Shown here piece after piece: positions 43,873 to 52,958 of a stretch of 64,000 nt of DNA. This stretch comes from Bryobacterales bacterium. GTDB lineage: Bacteria; Acidobacteriota; Terriglobia; Bryobacterales; Bryobacteraceae. The first letter of the stretch is position 1. The number at the start of each line of letters is the position of its first letter. The notes under the pieces are model-generated. The model was not told the DNA's origin. It was given only the letters and a program-made list of their open reading frames with translations, and made no database searches. Both the position numbers and the translations under genes were made by a program. Location of the stretch: positions 1-64,000 of the forward strand of contig JADKID010000007.1 in the NCBI GenBank assembly GCA_016721425.1, given 5' to 3'.

Positions 43873-44762
43873 ACCGTCGGGTCCGCACCCTGGGCATCAC
43901 TGGACTCGGCCTCTTTTTGCTGATCGTCGGGGCCGCTGCGGCAATACTTTGCGAGAACGCCCTGCGGGTGCCGCCCCAGTTGCGCAGAGGCTTCTCACTG
44001 CCCGGGTCGAATGAAGTGACGGTTGAAGGATTAGGCGGCATAGTACTGAGCGCAAGCTGGTTAATGCAGCGCGATGACTGTACTGCCACGGTGTTGCTGT
44101 TCCACGGAGTGGCGGACTCCAGAGCGGGCGTGCAGGGCCAAGCCCGGATGCTGGTGCGCGATGGATTCTGCGTCCTGGCCGCTGACAGCCGCGGCCACGG
44201 ACGCAGCGGCGGGGACCTCTTCACTTTCGGCGTACGCGAAGTGGATGACGTTCGACGCTGGGTCTCGTGGGTGGAGACGCGCCATCCCGGCAGGCCCGTG
44301 TACGGTCTCGGCGAATCAATGGGCGCCAGCATTCTGCTGCAGGCAGTGGGCGCGGGCTTGCCGTTTCGGGCGGTGGTGGCGGAATCGCCATTCCGGACTT
44401 TCCGCGAAGTCGCCTTGTACCGAATGGCACAGAAGGCCCCCGTGATCGGACCTTTGCTCGTGACTCCGGCCTTCTGGTACGCCCGTCTACGCTACGGTCT
44501 GGATCTGGATCAGGCATCCCCGCTGGAGGCGGTGCGGCGCATCAAAGTTCCGGCGCTGATCATCCACGGCTCGGCTGACACCAACATCCCACCCGACCAC
44601 GGTCGGGACCTGGCCGCTGCCGGCGGCGCCTGCGCACAGTTCTGGAGCGTGGCCGGAGGCAGCCACACCGACGCCATCGCCCGGCAACCTGCCGAGTTCG
44701 AGCGGCGCGTGCTGGCGTGGTTCAACGCAACCGCGCCGCCACCAGGGTGTCCCCGTTCCTGA
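43869..44762 (+). CDS. Membrane-anchored alpha/beta hydrolase
   Basis: 297 residues with an N-terminal hydrophobic anchor (LGITGLGLFLLIVGAAAAIL). Serine-hydrolase triad: Ser in LGESMGASI, Asp in HGSADTNIPPDH and His in AGGSHTDAIA; oxyanion region LFHGVADSRAG. It resembles the BEM46/ABHD13-like group of peptidase-S9-type hydrolases. It overlaps lysR by ATGA and runs 41 bases into the convergent propeller gene. Substrate unknown. Confidence 0.87.
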   Translation: MNRRVRTLGITGLGLFLLIVGAAAAILCENALRVPPQLRRGFSLPGSNEVTVEGLGGIVLSASWLMQRDDCTATVLLFHGVADSRAGVQGQARMLVRDGFCVLAADSRGHGRSGGDLFTFGVREVDDVRRWVSWVETRHPGRPVYGLGESMGASILLQAVGAGLPFRAVVAESPFRTFREVALYRMAQKAPVIGPLLVTPAFWYARLRYGLDLDQASPLEAVRRIKVPALIIHGSADTNIPPDHGRDLAAAGGACAQFWSVAGGSHTDAIARQPAEFERRVLAWFNATAPPPGCPRS

Positions 44763-45861
44763 CAAAGATCCTGCCCTCAGCCAGTGCCGGGTAGGCGCGG
44801 ACAACACCCGGGAGTAGCTTGGCAGTTGATTTCGGCTGAAATCCGCGTGGCGACGCCTCGGCCACAACCACCTCGCCGCGCTCCTTCAGAATCACCAACT
44901 GGTTACCGGCCAGCAGCACCGTCCCCGCGCCAAAGCCCTCCTGAGCCCACATCACCTTGCCCGTCTTCCATTCCACGCAGCGCAATTCCTGCCCCTCCTC
45001 CTGCCGCCCGTGGAAGCCGTAGAGGTACTCGCCGGCGCGCACGCTGGTGGAGTAGTGATTGGAGAGCGAGTCGTCATTGGCCCAAATTGTCTTCCATGGG
45101 CCTGTGGGTTGTGCCTCCAACAGGATGGCGCCGGTAGCGTAAGACGCTGAAAGAAACACTTGATTTTTCCAGGTCAAAGCTGTTGCAGCATTGACAGATG
45201 CGCGTGATCGGGAGCGGTGCCGGAACTGCTGCACCACACTGCCGTTCCGGGGATCCAGCGCCACCAACCCGTTCCGGGTGAAGAACAGCGCCAAGGTCCT
45301 GCCGTGCAGCACAGCCACCGTCCCCGACGAGTAACTCGCCTCATCGTTGGTCGCCTTCCACAGTTCACGGCCGGTCGCGGCGTCGAAGGCCACGATGCCG
45401 GCGGCGTTCTTGCCACCGGCATTCACCAAAACTCGATTCTCAAACACCAGAGGCGTACCTGCCGCGCCGAAGAAGCCCTTCTCCACGGCATACTGCTTCA
45501 TCACGTCCACAGCCCACAGCTTGCGGCCCGTGGCGAGGTCCACCGCTGTGAGCCGCCCCTCCGCGCCGTAAGTGAAGACGCGCCCGCCCGCCACGGCTGG
45601 CGCCGAACGCGGCCCTTCGTCGAAGCCGAAGTCGTCGCGATACGTGGTGGGTCCCTCAAAATGCCACACCGGCTTGCCGCTGCCGGGTTCGACCGCGTCC
45701 AACACTTCCGCGTTGCCCACCCGATGAAACAGAAGGAGCTTCCCCTCGGCCACCACCGGCCCTGCGAAACCGGCGCCCACTTTCTTCGTCCAGAGGACGT
45801 CTGCCGCTCCCGTCTGGGCCACAGCCGGCAGGCAGACCAGAACCAACGCCGCCAACCTCAC
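44722..45861 (-). CDS. Exported PQQ-like beta-propeller protein
   Basis: 379 residues from a GTG at 45861 whose first bases overlap the TGA of the M14 gene (GTGA); a signal peptide (LAALVLVCLPAVAQ) follows immediately, which decides the start. The body holds PQQ/WD-like blades: DAVEPGSGKPVWHFEG, TAVDLATGRKLWAVDV, VAFDAATGRELWKATND and LDPRNGSVVQQF, of the type found in BamB and outer-membrane PQQ-binding-like proteins. No dehydrogenase active site is seen, so it is likely a scaffold. Convergent 41-base overlap with the hydrolase gene. Confidence 0.82.
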   Translation of the reverse strand: MRLAALVLVCLPAVAQTGAADVLWTKKVGAGFAGPVVAEGKLLLFHRVGNAEVLDAVEPGSGKPVWHFEGPTTYRDDFGFDEGPRSAPAVAGGRVFTYGAEGRLTAVDLATGRKLWAVDVMKQYAVEKGFFGAAGTPLVFENRVLVNAGGKNAAGIVAFDAATGRELWKATNDEASYSSGTVAVLHGRTLALFFTRNGLVALDPRNGSVVQQFRHRSRSRASVNAATALTWKNQVFLSASYATGAILLEAQPTGPWKTIWANDDSLSNHYSTSVRAGEYLYGFHGRQEEGQELRCVEWKTGKVMWAQEGFGAGTVLLAGNQLVILKERGEVVVAEASPRGFQPKSTAKLLPGVVRAYPALAEGRIFVRNGDTLVAARLR

Positions 45862-47672
45862 CGCGGCCTCACGGTCGTGCGGACCACCGGGTATGCATCC
45901 TTGTCCGATTCGAAGTACGGCGAGCGTTGGAACAGCCACGCCAGCCGGCCCCGGGCGTTCTTGGCAAACTCGGCGTCTCCGGCAACCTTCGCCTCGAACT
46001 CGGCTCGCAGCTTCGGGTCGCGTTTCAGCATCTCTGCCGCGATAGGCTCAAAGATGTAGTCGCTGAAGTACTCTTTCTGCTCAAAAATGGGCAGGAAGAA
46101 GCCCCATTTGACCGCGGAATCGGTCGTTTCCGGCTCCAGGATGTGCATCGCCACCTTGCCGGCGCGTTGCGCGACCGGCACGAAGACGCTGCCGGCTGCC
46201 AGCGTCCGCGTCTCCCGCACAGGCTTCACGGCCAGGCTGGTCACCAGGAATCTGCCCTCAAACGGCGCCGAGGCAAAGCGTACATTGCTAAAACGCACAG
46301 TCTCAAACTCGCCGGTCAGCGATTGCGTCAGCGGCTCCGTGCGCACGCCGTGACGCTTCAGCAGTTCAATCACATCGTCCCACTCGCGCGGGACGATGTA
46401 GCCGAGCGAAGCCGCTGGCGCCAGCCTCTCCTTCATGCCGCGCACGGCAACTGCCTCTTGATTCAACGGCTTGGCGGTATAGCGGGTGATGGGCGCGCCG
46501 GTGATAGAACTCATGGGACGCTCGGTTTCCAGCATCCGCAGCGTATACGGCTCACCGGTTTCGGCGGGTGTGCCCTCCAGGAACACCTTTTCCCCCGGCT
46601 TCACCGCCTCCATGCCGCGGTCTGCGGCCAGCGAAGCGGCGCGCACGGCCTTGGCGTCCGCGGCAACAATATCGAGCGAGATCCGCATGATGTCGTAGTG
46701 GGACCAGACCCGCGTCCGGAAGCTCTTCAGCGAGTGCGTCTCCACCAGCAGCGCCGCGCGGTTCTGGGCCGCTGCATACCCGGTGGAGTAGCGCGGCGTA
46801 GCGGTCATCAAGGTCAGCGTTTTCCCGTCCCGGCCGCGGCCCTCAAAGTAGTAGCCGGCCACATGGCCCAGCTCGCCCAACTGCGCCATCAGGCGAGGCA
46901 GATACTGCCTCGCCACCCAGCCGCCCACCTCTGGCGCGATGTCCTGCTCGGTGTGCGTGGCAATGGTGACGTCGTACTGATTGTCGCTGCCATCGGTGAC
47001 GTGATTGTCGATCAGAAACTCAGGCAGCCACGCCGTGTAGAGCCGTAGCCACGCGCGCATCTCCGGGGTATCGGACTTGAGGTAATCGCGGTTCAGATTA
47101 CGGCGCGAGGCGTTGACGCGGAAACCCATCTGGGCCGGACCGTTCTCATTGATGCGATTGTAGGCCGAAACGTGCTCGTGCCCGTCGGCGTTGAAGACGG
47201 GGATGGAGATCAGGATCACATGATCCAGCCACGCGGCGTGGCGCTTGGTCACCAACACGTCACGCAGCAGCATCATGGCCGCGTCCTTGCCGCCGTTTTC
47301 GCCGGCATGAATGCCGTTTTGCAGCAGCACCACCGGCTTGCCCGTGCGGCGCGCGGCGGCGGGCTCAAAGGCACGGTCCTTCGAGACGATCAGGGCATAC
47401 AGCGGGCGCCCTTCGCCGGTGGTCCCGATCTGGCTCAGGCGGGCGTGGGGCGACAGTTTCGCCAACTGCCGGTAGAAAGTGAGGGCCTCCTCATAGGAGC
47501 CGGTTTCGCGATACTCCGTAGCTTCTGCGTGGGTACGAAGTTGGGCGGGCGCGGCGGCGGTGCTCTCTTTCAAAGAGCGCGCCTCCCGCATGACGGCTGT
47601 CTCGGCTTGCGATTGCGGCGGCATGGCGGGCACGATTGCGGACTGGAAAAGCAGCAGGGCGGTGCAGAACAT
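45858..47672 (-). CDS. Secreted M14-family zinc carboxypeptidase
   Basis: 604 residues, signal peptide FCTALLLFQSAIVPAMP. Zinc ligands His and Glu in QNGIHAGENGGKDAAM, the substrate-binding region NASRRNLNRDYLKSD, third ligand His in LIDNHVTDGSDNQYDV, and general base Glu in ALLVETHSLKSFRTR. The M14 set appears complete, so an active peptidase is expected. The downstream propeller gene is coupled by GTGA overlap. It diverges from an HExxH-TPR gene; the gap is only about 40 bases. Confidence 0.88.
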   Translation of the reverse strand: MFCTALLLFQSAIVPAMPPQSQAETAVMREARSLKESTAAAPAQLRTHAEATEYRETGSYEEALTFYRQLAKLSPHARLSQIGTTGEGRPLYALIVSKDRAFEPAAARRTGKPVVLLQNGIHAGENGGKDAAMMLLRDVLVTKRHAAWLDHVILISIPVFNADGHEHVSAYNRINENGPAQMGFRVNASRRNLNRDYLKSDTPEMRAWLRLYTAWLPEFLIDNHVTDGSDNQYDVTIATHTEQDIAPEVGGWVARQYLPRLMAQLGELGHVAGYYFEGRGRDGKTLTLMTATPRYSTGYAAAQNRAALLVETHSLKSFRTRVWSHYDIMRISLDIVAADAKAVRAASLAADRGMEAVKPGEKVFLEGTPAETGEPYTLRMLETERPMSSITGAPITRYTAKPLNQEAVAVRGMKERLAPAASLGYIVPREWDDVIELLKRHGVRTEPLTQSLTGEFETVRFSNVRFASAPFEGRFLVTSLAVKPVRETRTLAAGSVFVPVAQRAGKVAMHILEPETTDSAVKWGFFLPIFEQKEYFSDYIFEPIAAEMLKRDPKLRAEFEAKVAGDAEFAKNARGRLAWLFQRSPYFESDKDAYPVVRTTVRPR

Positions 47673-47715
47673 ATTTCTCTAGGATAGCTGCCTATTGGTA
47701 CTGTATATTTCTGAT

Positions 47716-49506
47716 ATGGTGGTCCGATTCTATTTTTGGTGGGCGGTTGCGCTCGTTTGGATGATTCCGGCGGCTGCTGAGCCGCGCTGGATCCGGATCC
47801 AGTCCCAACATTTTGAGGTGTATAGCAGCGCCGGCGAACGCGCCACGCGGGACACCGTCAAGTACTTCGAACAGGTGCGCCAATTCTTCGCCGACGCATT
47901 CGGAAGGGATGGGAAAGTCACGCAGCCTGTGCGAATCGTCATTTTCGGTTCCAAGCGGGAGTACGAACCCTACCGCATGAACGAGTTCGCTACCGCCTAT
48001 TACCGGTCTGGCGCCGAGCGCGACTACATTGTCTTGAGCGAGGCAGGTCTCTCCAGCTATCCCACCGCCACCCATGAGTACGTCCATCTGATTGCCAATC
48101 ACGCCGGAATGAAGCTGCCGCCGTGGCTCAACGAGGGCATGGCCGAGCTCTACTCCACGCTTAAACCGCAGGGCAACAAAATCCTGGTTGGCTCGTTGAT
48201 CGCAGGCCGCCAACAGGCGTTGCTCCAGGATCGATGGGTTCCGCTGGCCACCATCTGCGGCGCGGATCGGGAGTCTGCCTACTACAACGAGAAGGACAAG
48301 GCCGGAGCGCTCTACAACGAGGGTTGGGCGCTCACACACATGCTGGCGTTGAGCCCGGAGTATCGAGAGGGCTTTCCGGGCTTCGTCGAGGCGATCATGG
48401 CCGGACTCGATTCCGAAGGCGCGATGATGAAGGCCTATTCGCGGACCATGAAGCGCATGGATTCCGAGGTCCAGGCCTACATCCGGCGGGACGTCTTCCA
48501 GGCCGTTCTTCTGCCCCAGAAGCTGGTCAAGGTCCAGGACGAACTTGCTTCCGAGCCGGCTTCCCGGTTCGACGTGAGGATGACGCTGGCCGAACTGAGC
48601 GATCGTCCGGACAAGGCCAAGGACGTCGCGGTGATGCTGCAAGAGCTGGCGAAAGATTATCCAGAACAGCACGAGGTTCATTCGGCGTTGGGGTATCTAG
48701 AGTGGCGGCAGGGTCGCCCTGAGCAGGCGCGCGTGCATTTCGGCAAGGCATTTGAACTGGGCAGCCGGTCACCGCGCTTCCTGTGGGACTATGGCCGGAT
48801 GGCTCGCGGAGAGGAGAGCGGGCGAGCGATGGCAGCGATTTCGGCATTGCTGGAAATCGAGCCGGGCCGCACGGACGCACGCGTCGAATTATCAGGTCTG
48901 CAACTGTCGGCCGGCCTCAAGATGGAAGCGCGGCAGACCCTGGGGAGCATCAAGCGCGTGACACCGGAGTTGGCGCCACGGTTCTTCCAGGTGCTCGCCT
49001 ACGCGGAGATCGCCAACGGTTATGTTGATCAGGCCAAGAAAGCTGCCGCCCGGTGGGAGGAGACGGCGACGTCGCCCACGGAGAAGCAGGCAGCCGGCCG
49101 GTTCGCCGCATCACTCGCGAGGCCAACCCCGACATTTACGCCGGCGCCGGCCGGCCAGGAGGTGGCTGAGGAACAGCGGCCCACCATCCGGCGGAGCGAG
49201 CCGGAGGCGCCCCAGCCCGTGGACCCGGAGCCTCCATTTCGGTTCGACGGCAAAGCCGAAGGAAAGTTTGTAGACCTCCAGTGCAAAGACAGTCAGGCGA
49301 TCTTCGTCATCGAGGTCGAGGGCGCCAGGCAGTCCTACCTGATTGACGACCCGCTCAAGATCACAATCGCGGGAGCAAATGGCGCCTCGATGGGCTTGAC
49401 CTGTGGCAAGCAGGCGCCCAAGCCGGTGAAGCTGGAGTTTGACAAGCCGGGCGAGGGGCAGAAGTCCGTGCGCGGCCTCCTCCGGTTGATCGAGTTTGGA
49501 AGTTAG
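47716..49506 (+). CDS. Secreted HExxH peptidase-like protein with TPR repeats
   Basis: 596 residues from MVVRFYFWW (an ATG seven codons earlier is possible). A signal peptide precedes IRIQSQHFEVYSSAG. The gluzincin-like motif is His120, Glu121, His124 with Glu140 downstream (ATHEYVHLIANHAGM...WLNEGMAELY). Residues 300-450 are TPR-like helices (LGYLEWRQGRPEQARVHFGKAF). A Pro-rich linker leads to a C-terminal beta domain with Cys pairs (DLQCKDSQAIFVIEVEG, GLTCGKQA). Typical of acidobacterial proteins with DUF1570-like peptidase cores; substrate unknown. Confidence 0.82.
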   Translation: MVVRFYFWWAVALVWMIPAAAEPRWIRIQSQHFEVYSSAGERATRDTVKYFEQVRQFFADAFGRDGKVTQPVRIVIFGSKREYEPYRMNEFATAYYRSGAERDYIVLSEAGLSSYPTATHEYVHLIANHAGMKLPPWLNEGMAELYSTLKPQGNKILVGSLIAGRQQALLQDRWVPLATICGADRESAYYNEKDKAGALYNEGWALTHMLALSPEYREGFPGFVEAIMAGLDSEGAMMKAYSRTMKRMDSEVQAYIRRDVFQAVLLPQKLVKVQDELASEPASRFDVRMTLAELSDRPDKAKDVAVMLQELAKDYPEQHEVHSALGYLEWRQGRPEQARVHFGKAFELGSRSPRFLWDYGRMARGEESGRAMAAISALLEIEPGRTDARVELSGLQLSAGLKMEARQTLGSIKRVTPELAPRFFQVLAYAEIANGYVDQAKKAAARWEETATSPTEKQAAGRFAASLARPTPTFTPAPAGQEVAEEQRPTIRRSEPEAPQPVDPEPPFRFDGKAEGKFVDLQCKDSQAIFVIEVEGARQSYLIDDPLKITIAGANGASMGLTCGKQAPKPVKLEFDKPGEGQKSVRGLLRLIEFGS

Positions 49507-49536
49507 CCGTGCTGCGGGGTTGATAAACTCAGTCTG

Positions 49537-51318
49537 ATGAAGACTTCCACGCTGTGTGCTTCCCTGTTGGCTGCCCTGTTGTGCGGCTGCGGTTCCACGG
49601 GGACGGATCCCCAGACGTTCGAGAAGATGACCGGCGAGTTCGTGAACGCCACGCTGGCGCTCTCTCCGGTGTATGCCACCTCGGCCGGATACCATCAGCA
49701 CAATGGTAAGGCGCTGGACACGCTGCTGGATGACTACAGCGCAGACGGCGTGGCGCAGCAGCGGAAGCACTACACCGAATGGAAGGCCAGACTGGCCGCG
49801 GTGGACCGGAAGTCACTCGACCCGCAGGCGCAGGCCGACCTCGACCTGATGTTGGGCACCGTCGATACGGGCCTCCTGGACCTCGACACACTCCAGAACT
49901 GGCGGCACAACCCCACCGTGTACGTGGAGTCGATCGGCAACGCGATCTTCACGCCGTTCTCCGTCGAGTACGCGCCCCCGGCGGAACGCTGGTCGCATAT
50001 CATCGCGCGGTTGAAGGCCGTGCCGGCTTTCCTGGAATCGGCCAAGCAGCAACTGGCCGGTTCGAACGAGATCTGGACCCGCGTCGCCATCGAAGAGGGC
50101 GAGGGCAATCTCGCGCTGGTGGAGAAGGCATTTCCGGAGAAGGTACCGGCTGCGCAGAAGGCGGAATACGAGGCTGCCGCCAAACCGGCTGCTGCCGCCA
50201 TGCGGGCGTTCCACGACCATCTGAAGGGGCTGAAGGACAATGGGCCGGAGTCCTGGCGAATGGGCAAGGAGAAGTACGCCGCGAAGTTCAAGCTCACCGT
50301 CGGCAGCGACGTGACGCCCGAGCAGTTGCTGGCCGACGCCGAGGCCGAATTGAAGGCCATCCGCAAGCAGATGTTCATCGATTCGCTCCCTCTGCACCAC
50401 AAGTACTACCCCACTCATCGCGACCCGGTGGACCTGAATCTGATCGTGCGAGAGACGTTGAACCGGATCGCGACAAAGCATGTCGCGGCGGAGTCCTATT
50501 TCCCCGAGGCGGAAAAGACCCTGGCGGAGACGCGCGAGTTCATGAAGGCGCACGAGGACCGCATTGTGAAGATGCCGGGCCAGGACAACCTCAAGCTGAT
50601 TGAGACTCCGGAGTTCATGCGCGGGGTCTACGGCGTGGGCGGCTTCAGTCCGGCGCCGGCACTCCAGCCGGAGTTGGGCGCCTTCTACTGGCTGACGCCG
50701 ATCCCGAAAGGCTGGACCAAGGAGCGCGTGGATTCCAAGCTGCGCGAGTATAACGACTACGGTCTGCGCATCCTAACGATCCATGAGGCGATTCCTGGTC
50801 ACTATGTGCAACTGGAGTACGCCAACGCCATCGAGCCGAAATCCCGCCGCTTGCTGCGTAGCGTCTTTGGCAGCGGACCCTACGTCGAAGGCTGGGCCGT
50901 GTATGCCACAGACGTGATGATCCGCGAGGGCTATCTCGACAAGTCGCCGGAACTGGCGGTCACCTGGCAGAAGCAGCAACTGCGCGCCATCGCCAATACG
51001 ATCCTCGACATCCGCCTGCAGACCGGTAACATGACCGAGGCGGAGGCGATGAAGTTGATGGTGGATCAGACGTTCCAGGAGAAGGAAGAGGCCGTGGCGA
51101 AGTACCAGCGGGCGAGGCTCGGCGCCTGCCAGTTGCCCACCTATTTCGCCGGCTACCGTGCCTGGAAGAAGTTGCGGGCCGCAGCTGAACAGAAGGAAGG
51201 CGCGAGGTTCAACCCGGGCGAGTTCCATCGCAAAGCGTTGCAGGCCGGTGCTCTGCCAATGCCGGCGCTGGCCCGGTTGTTGGGTGTGGCGAACGACGCC
51301 GCGGCGCCGGCGAAATGA
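49537..51318 (+). CDS. DUF885-family lipoprotein, probable metallopeptidase
   Basis: 593 residues. A lipobox LCGC with lipidated Cys18 marks an outer-envelope lipoprotein. The DUF885 signature HEAIPGHYVQLEYA (an HExxxGH zinc site) is followed by GPYVEGWAVYATDVMI, supplying the Glu, as in the family. N-terminal helices include LALSPVYATSAGYHQH and the aspartate-rich DLDLMLGTVDTGLLDLDTL, cut here to DLDLMLGTVDTGL. DUF885 proteins are widespread, poorly characterised zinc-peptidase-like proteins. A signal peptidase gene follows. Confidence 0.88.
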   Translation: MKTSTLCASLLAALLCGCGSTGTDPQTFEKMTGEFVNATLALSPVYATSAGYHQHNGKALDTLLDDYSADGVAQQRKHYTEWKARLAAVDRKSLDPQAQADLDLMLGTVDTGLLDLDTLQNWRHNPTVYVESIGNAIFTPFSVEYAPPAERWSHIIARLKAVPAFLESAKQQLAGSNEIWTRVAIEEGEGNLALVEKAFPEKVPAAQKAEYEAAAKPAAAAMRAFHDHLKGLKDNGPESWRMGKEKYAAKFKLTVGSDVTPEQLLADAEAELKAIRKQMFIDSLPLHHKYYPTHRDPVDLNLIVRETLNRIATKHVAAESYFPEAEKTLAETREFMKAHEDRIVKMPGQDNLKLIETPEFMRGVYGVGGFSPAPALQPELGAFYWLTPIPKGWTKERVDSKLREYNDYGLRILTIHEAIPGHYVQLEYANAIEPKSRRLLRSVFGSGPYVEGWAVYATDVMIREGYLDKSPELAVTWQKQQLRAIANTILDIRLQTGNMTEAEAMKLMVDQTFQEKEEAVAKYQRARLGACQLPTYFAGYRAWKKLRAAAEQKEGARFNPGEFHRKALQAGALPMPALARLLGVANDAAAPAK

Positions 51319-51390
51319 GGGTGACGGCAGTCCTGGAACTACTGTGCATTGCCTTGGAGCGCTTGTCCGTGTTTCAATCAGGGCATCCGG

Positions 51391-51909
51391 ATGTGGAAGA
51401 ACGCAGCTCACTGGGTTAAGGATCTGACGCTCTCCGCGCTGCTTGCGCTGGTGGTGATCTTATTCCTCTACCAACCTGTTAAGGTCGAGGGCACCTCGAT
51501 GATGCCGGGCCTGCAGGACAACGAACGCGTCTTCATCAATAAGTTCCTGTATCGCTTCGGTTTAGGCGACGTGGAGCGGGGCGACACTGTGGTCTTCTGG
51601 TTCCCGGGCGATCCGACGAAGTCGTTCATTAAGCGCATCATCGGACTGCCTGGTGACACCGTGGAAGTGCGCGCTGGCGTGGTGTACCTGAATGGAAACG
51701 TGCTGGCCGAGCCGTACGTGCCCGATGAGTATCGCGACCGGATCTCCGTTGGCCTGGTGCACGTGCCGGACGGGCACTACTTCGTACTGGGCGATCATCG
51801 CAGTTCGTCCAATGACAGCCGCAACTGGGGGCCGGTTCCGAAGGAAGCCATCTACGGCAAGGCGGTGTTCGCCTACTGGCCGCCGGACCGTCTGGGCGTG
51901 GTGCGCTAG
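51391..51909 (+). CDS. lepB: Signal peptidase I
   Basis: 172 residues from MWKNAAHW; an ATG 14 codons upstream would add a Cys-rich extension that does not fit the family. Cuts signal peptides from exported proteins. One N-terminal membrane helix (SALLALVVILFLYQPV) precedes catalytic Ser36 in VEGTSMMPGL and Lys81 in FIKRIIGLPGD; box E is GDHRSSSNDSRNWG. A compact LepB; other copies may exist in the genome. It converges with the DUF2905 gene with a three-base gap. Confidence 0.93.
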   Translation: MWKNAAHWVKDLTLSALLALVVILFLYQPVKVEGTSMMPGLQDNERVFINKFLYRFGLGDVERGDTVVFWFPGDPTKSFIKRIIGLPGDTVEVRAGVVYLNGNVLAEPYVPDEYRDRISVGLVHVPDGHYFVLGDHRSSSNDSRNWGPVPKEAIYGKAVFAYWPPDRLGVVR

Positions 51910-51912
51910 CAG

Positions 51913-52122
51913 CTATCTCCGCCGCACCCACCAAGAAATCAGTGAAAACAAAAGACTAAGCAGCAAGCACGTCACCACCGGGAAGTAGAACGTAGAGTTC
52001 TTGCCCCGGATGACAACGTCGCCTGGCAGGCGTCCCAGTTGGAACGGCAGCTTCGAGGAGAAGGTGATGAGCAGCCCGATCACGAAAAGCGCGGCTCCGG
52101 CGAGCATCAGCTGTTTGCCCAT
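51913..52122 (-). CDS. DUF2905 small membrane protein
   Basis: 69 residues from MGKQLML; upstream in-frame Met codons add a non-conserved stretch. Two membrane helices flank the family hallmark LPFQLGRLPGDVVIRGKN and FYFPVVTCLLLSLLFSLISW. Function unknown; DUF2905 genes are widespread, often beside ruvB or queA in other phyla, but not here. Confidence 0.88.
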   Translation of the reverse strand: MGKQLMLAGAALFVIGLLITFSSKLPFQLGRLPGDVVIRGKNSTFYFPVVTCLLLSLLFSLISWWVRRR

Positions 52123-52958
52123 GATGGTGTCCTGCTTGACAGGATAGTACGTCCACAACAGAAATGCCTGCGCACGTTTTATGCACAGGGAAGTCACAGA
52201 TGCCCCTCTGCAACACTCTGATTCAAAAGGGAATAAAACTGGAGGATATAGGCCGCCAAACCGCGTTTTTCTCTTGACCCGGAAACCGATTCGTCACATA
52301 CTGCAGATGGTTCCAAGAGGTTCACGGAACAGCGAGCTGAAAGGGACGTAGCGGAGCCGGAACGATGATCCGCTGGTGCTAATACTTCATCAGTACACCA
52401 GTGGGGAGCGAAGGAAGATCGGGCGTACCTGGCAGTAAGTTTCCGGTCGGCCAGTTGGATCGGGCGCTTTGATCCGGAAGGGTGATCCACCCTGAAGGGG
52501 AGCGACGATTTAGCGGGGCAGGCAGGAGTGGCGCAGGACCTGAAGGCAACGGGTTAAGATCGTAGAAGTCCCAGGCGGTTCTCGAGACAGGCCAGGGATG
52601 GAGATCAGAGCGGACCGGGCCGGCGGGAATTGTGCCGCAGAGCTGAAGAGGCAGGGCAGGAACTCTGACCCCACCGCGGTGGTCTGGTAACAGGCTGGTC
52701 GTTGTGGGCGAGTGAAAGGCCGCTTCGAGGTTCTGGCTTCGCGTCAGCAGGCTAGCAGGCGGACCGCTGAGCAATGAAGCGCCATCGGAGAAATACCGGG
52801 GGCGGGGAGCAAGGCGGGAAAAGACGTCCGGCGTGCTGATGTGACAGGCTCAAACCTGGCATGCAGGTTGGGGAGCGAGCTGATACCGAGGGTCACTTGG
52901 AACCATTTTCTTTTGCAGGGCCCTCTGGCCCACCTTCTTTTCTAGCCTCGCCCTGCCC
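52123..52958 (+). other. 836-base stretch without a convincing gene; hairpin-rich, candidate structured RNA
   Basis: No frame here looks like a protein: the longest (minus, 52379-52774) is Pro/Ser/Leu-rich with no motif. The plus strand from about 52320 to 52880 is purine-biased and carries several short perfect hairpins: CTGGTG/CACCAG (52373-52401), GGATC/GATCC (52457-52475), AGGGTG/CACCCT with a three-base loop (52479-52493), the palindrome CCACCGCGGTGG (52671-52682) and AACCTG/CAGGTT (52853-52869). This suggests a non-coding RNA or the remnant of a retroelement or intron. I recognise no known RNA family, so this is a candidate only. Confidence 0.3.

Noticed and set aside
52379..52774. 131-codon minus-strand frame in the gene-free stretch
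   Set aside because: Pro/Ser/Leu-rich composition expected from a purine-biased opposite strand; no ribosome site or motif.
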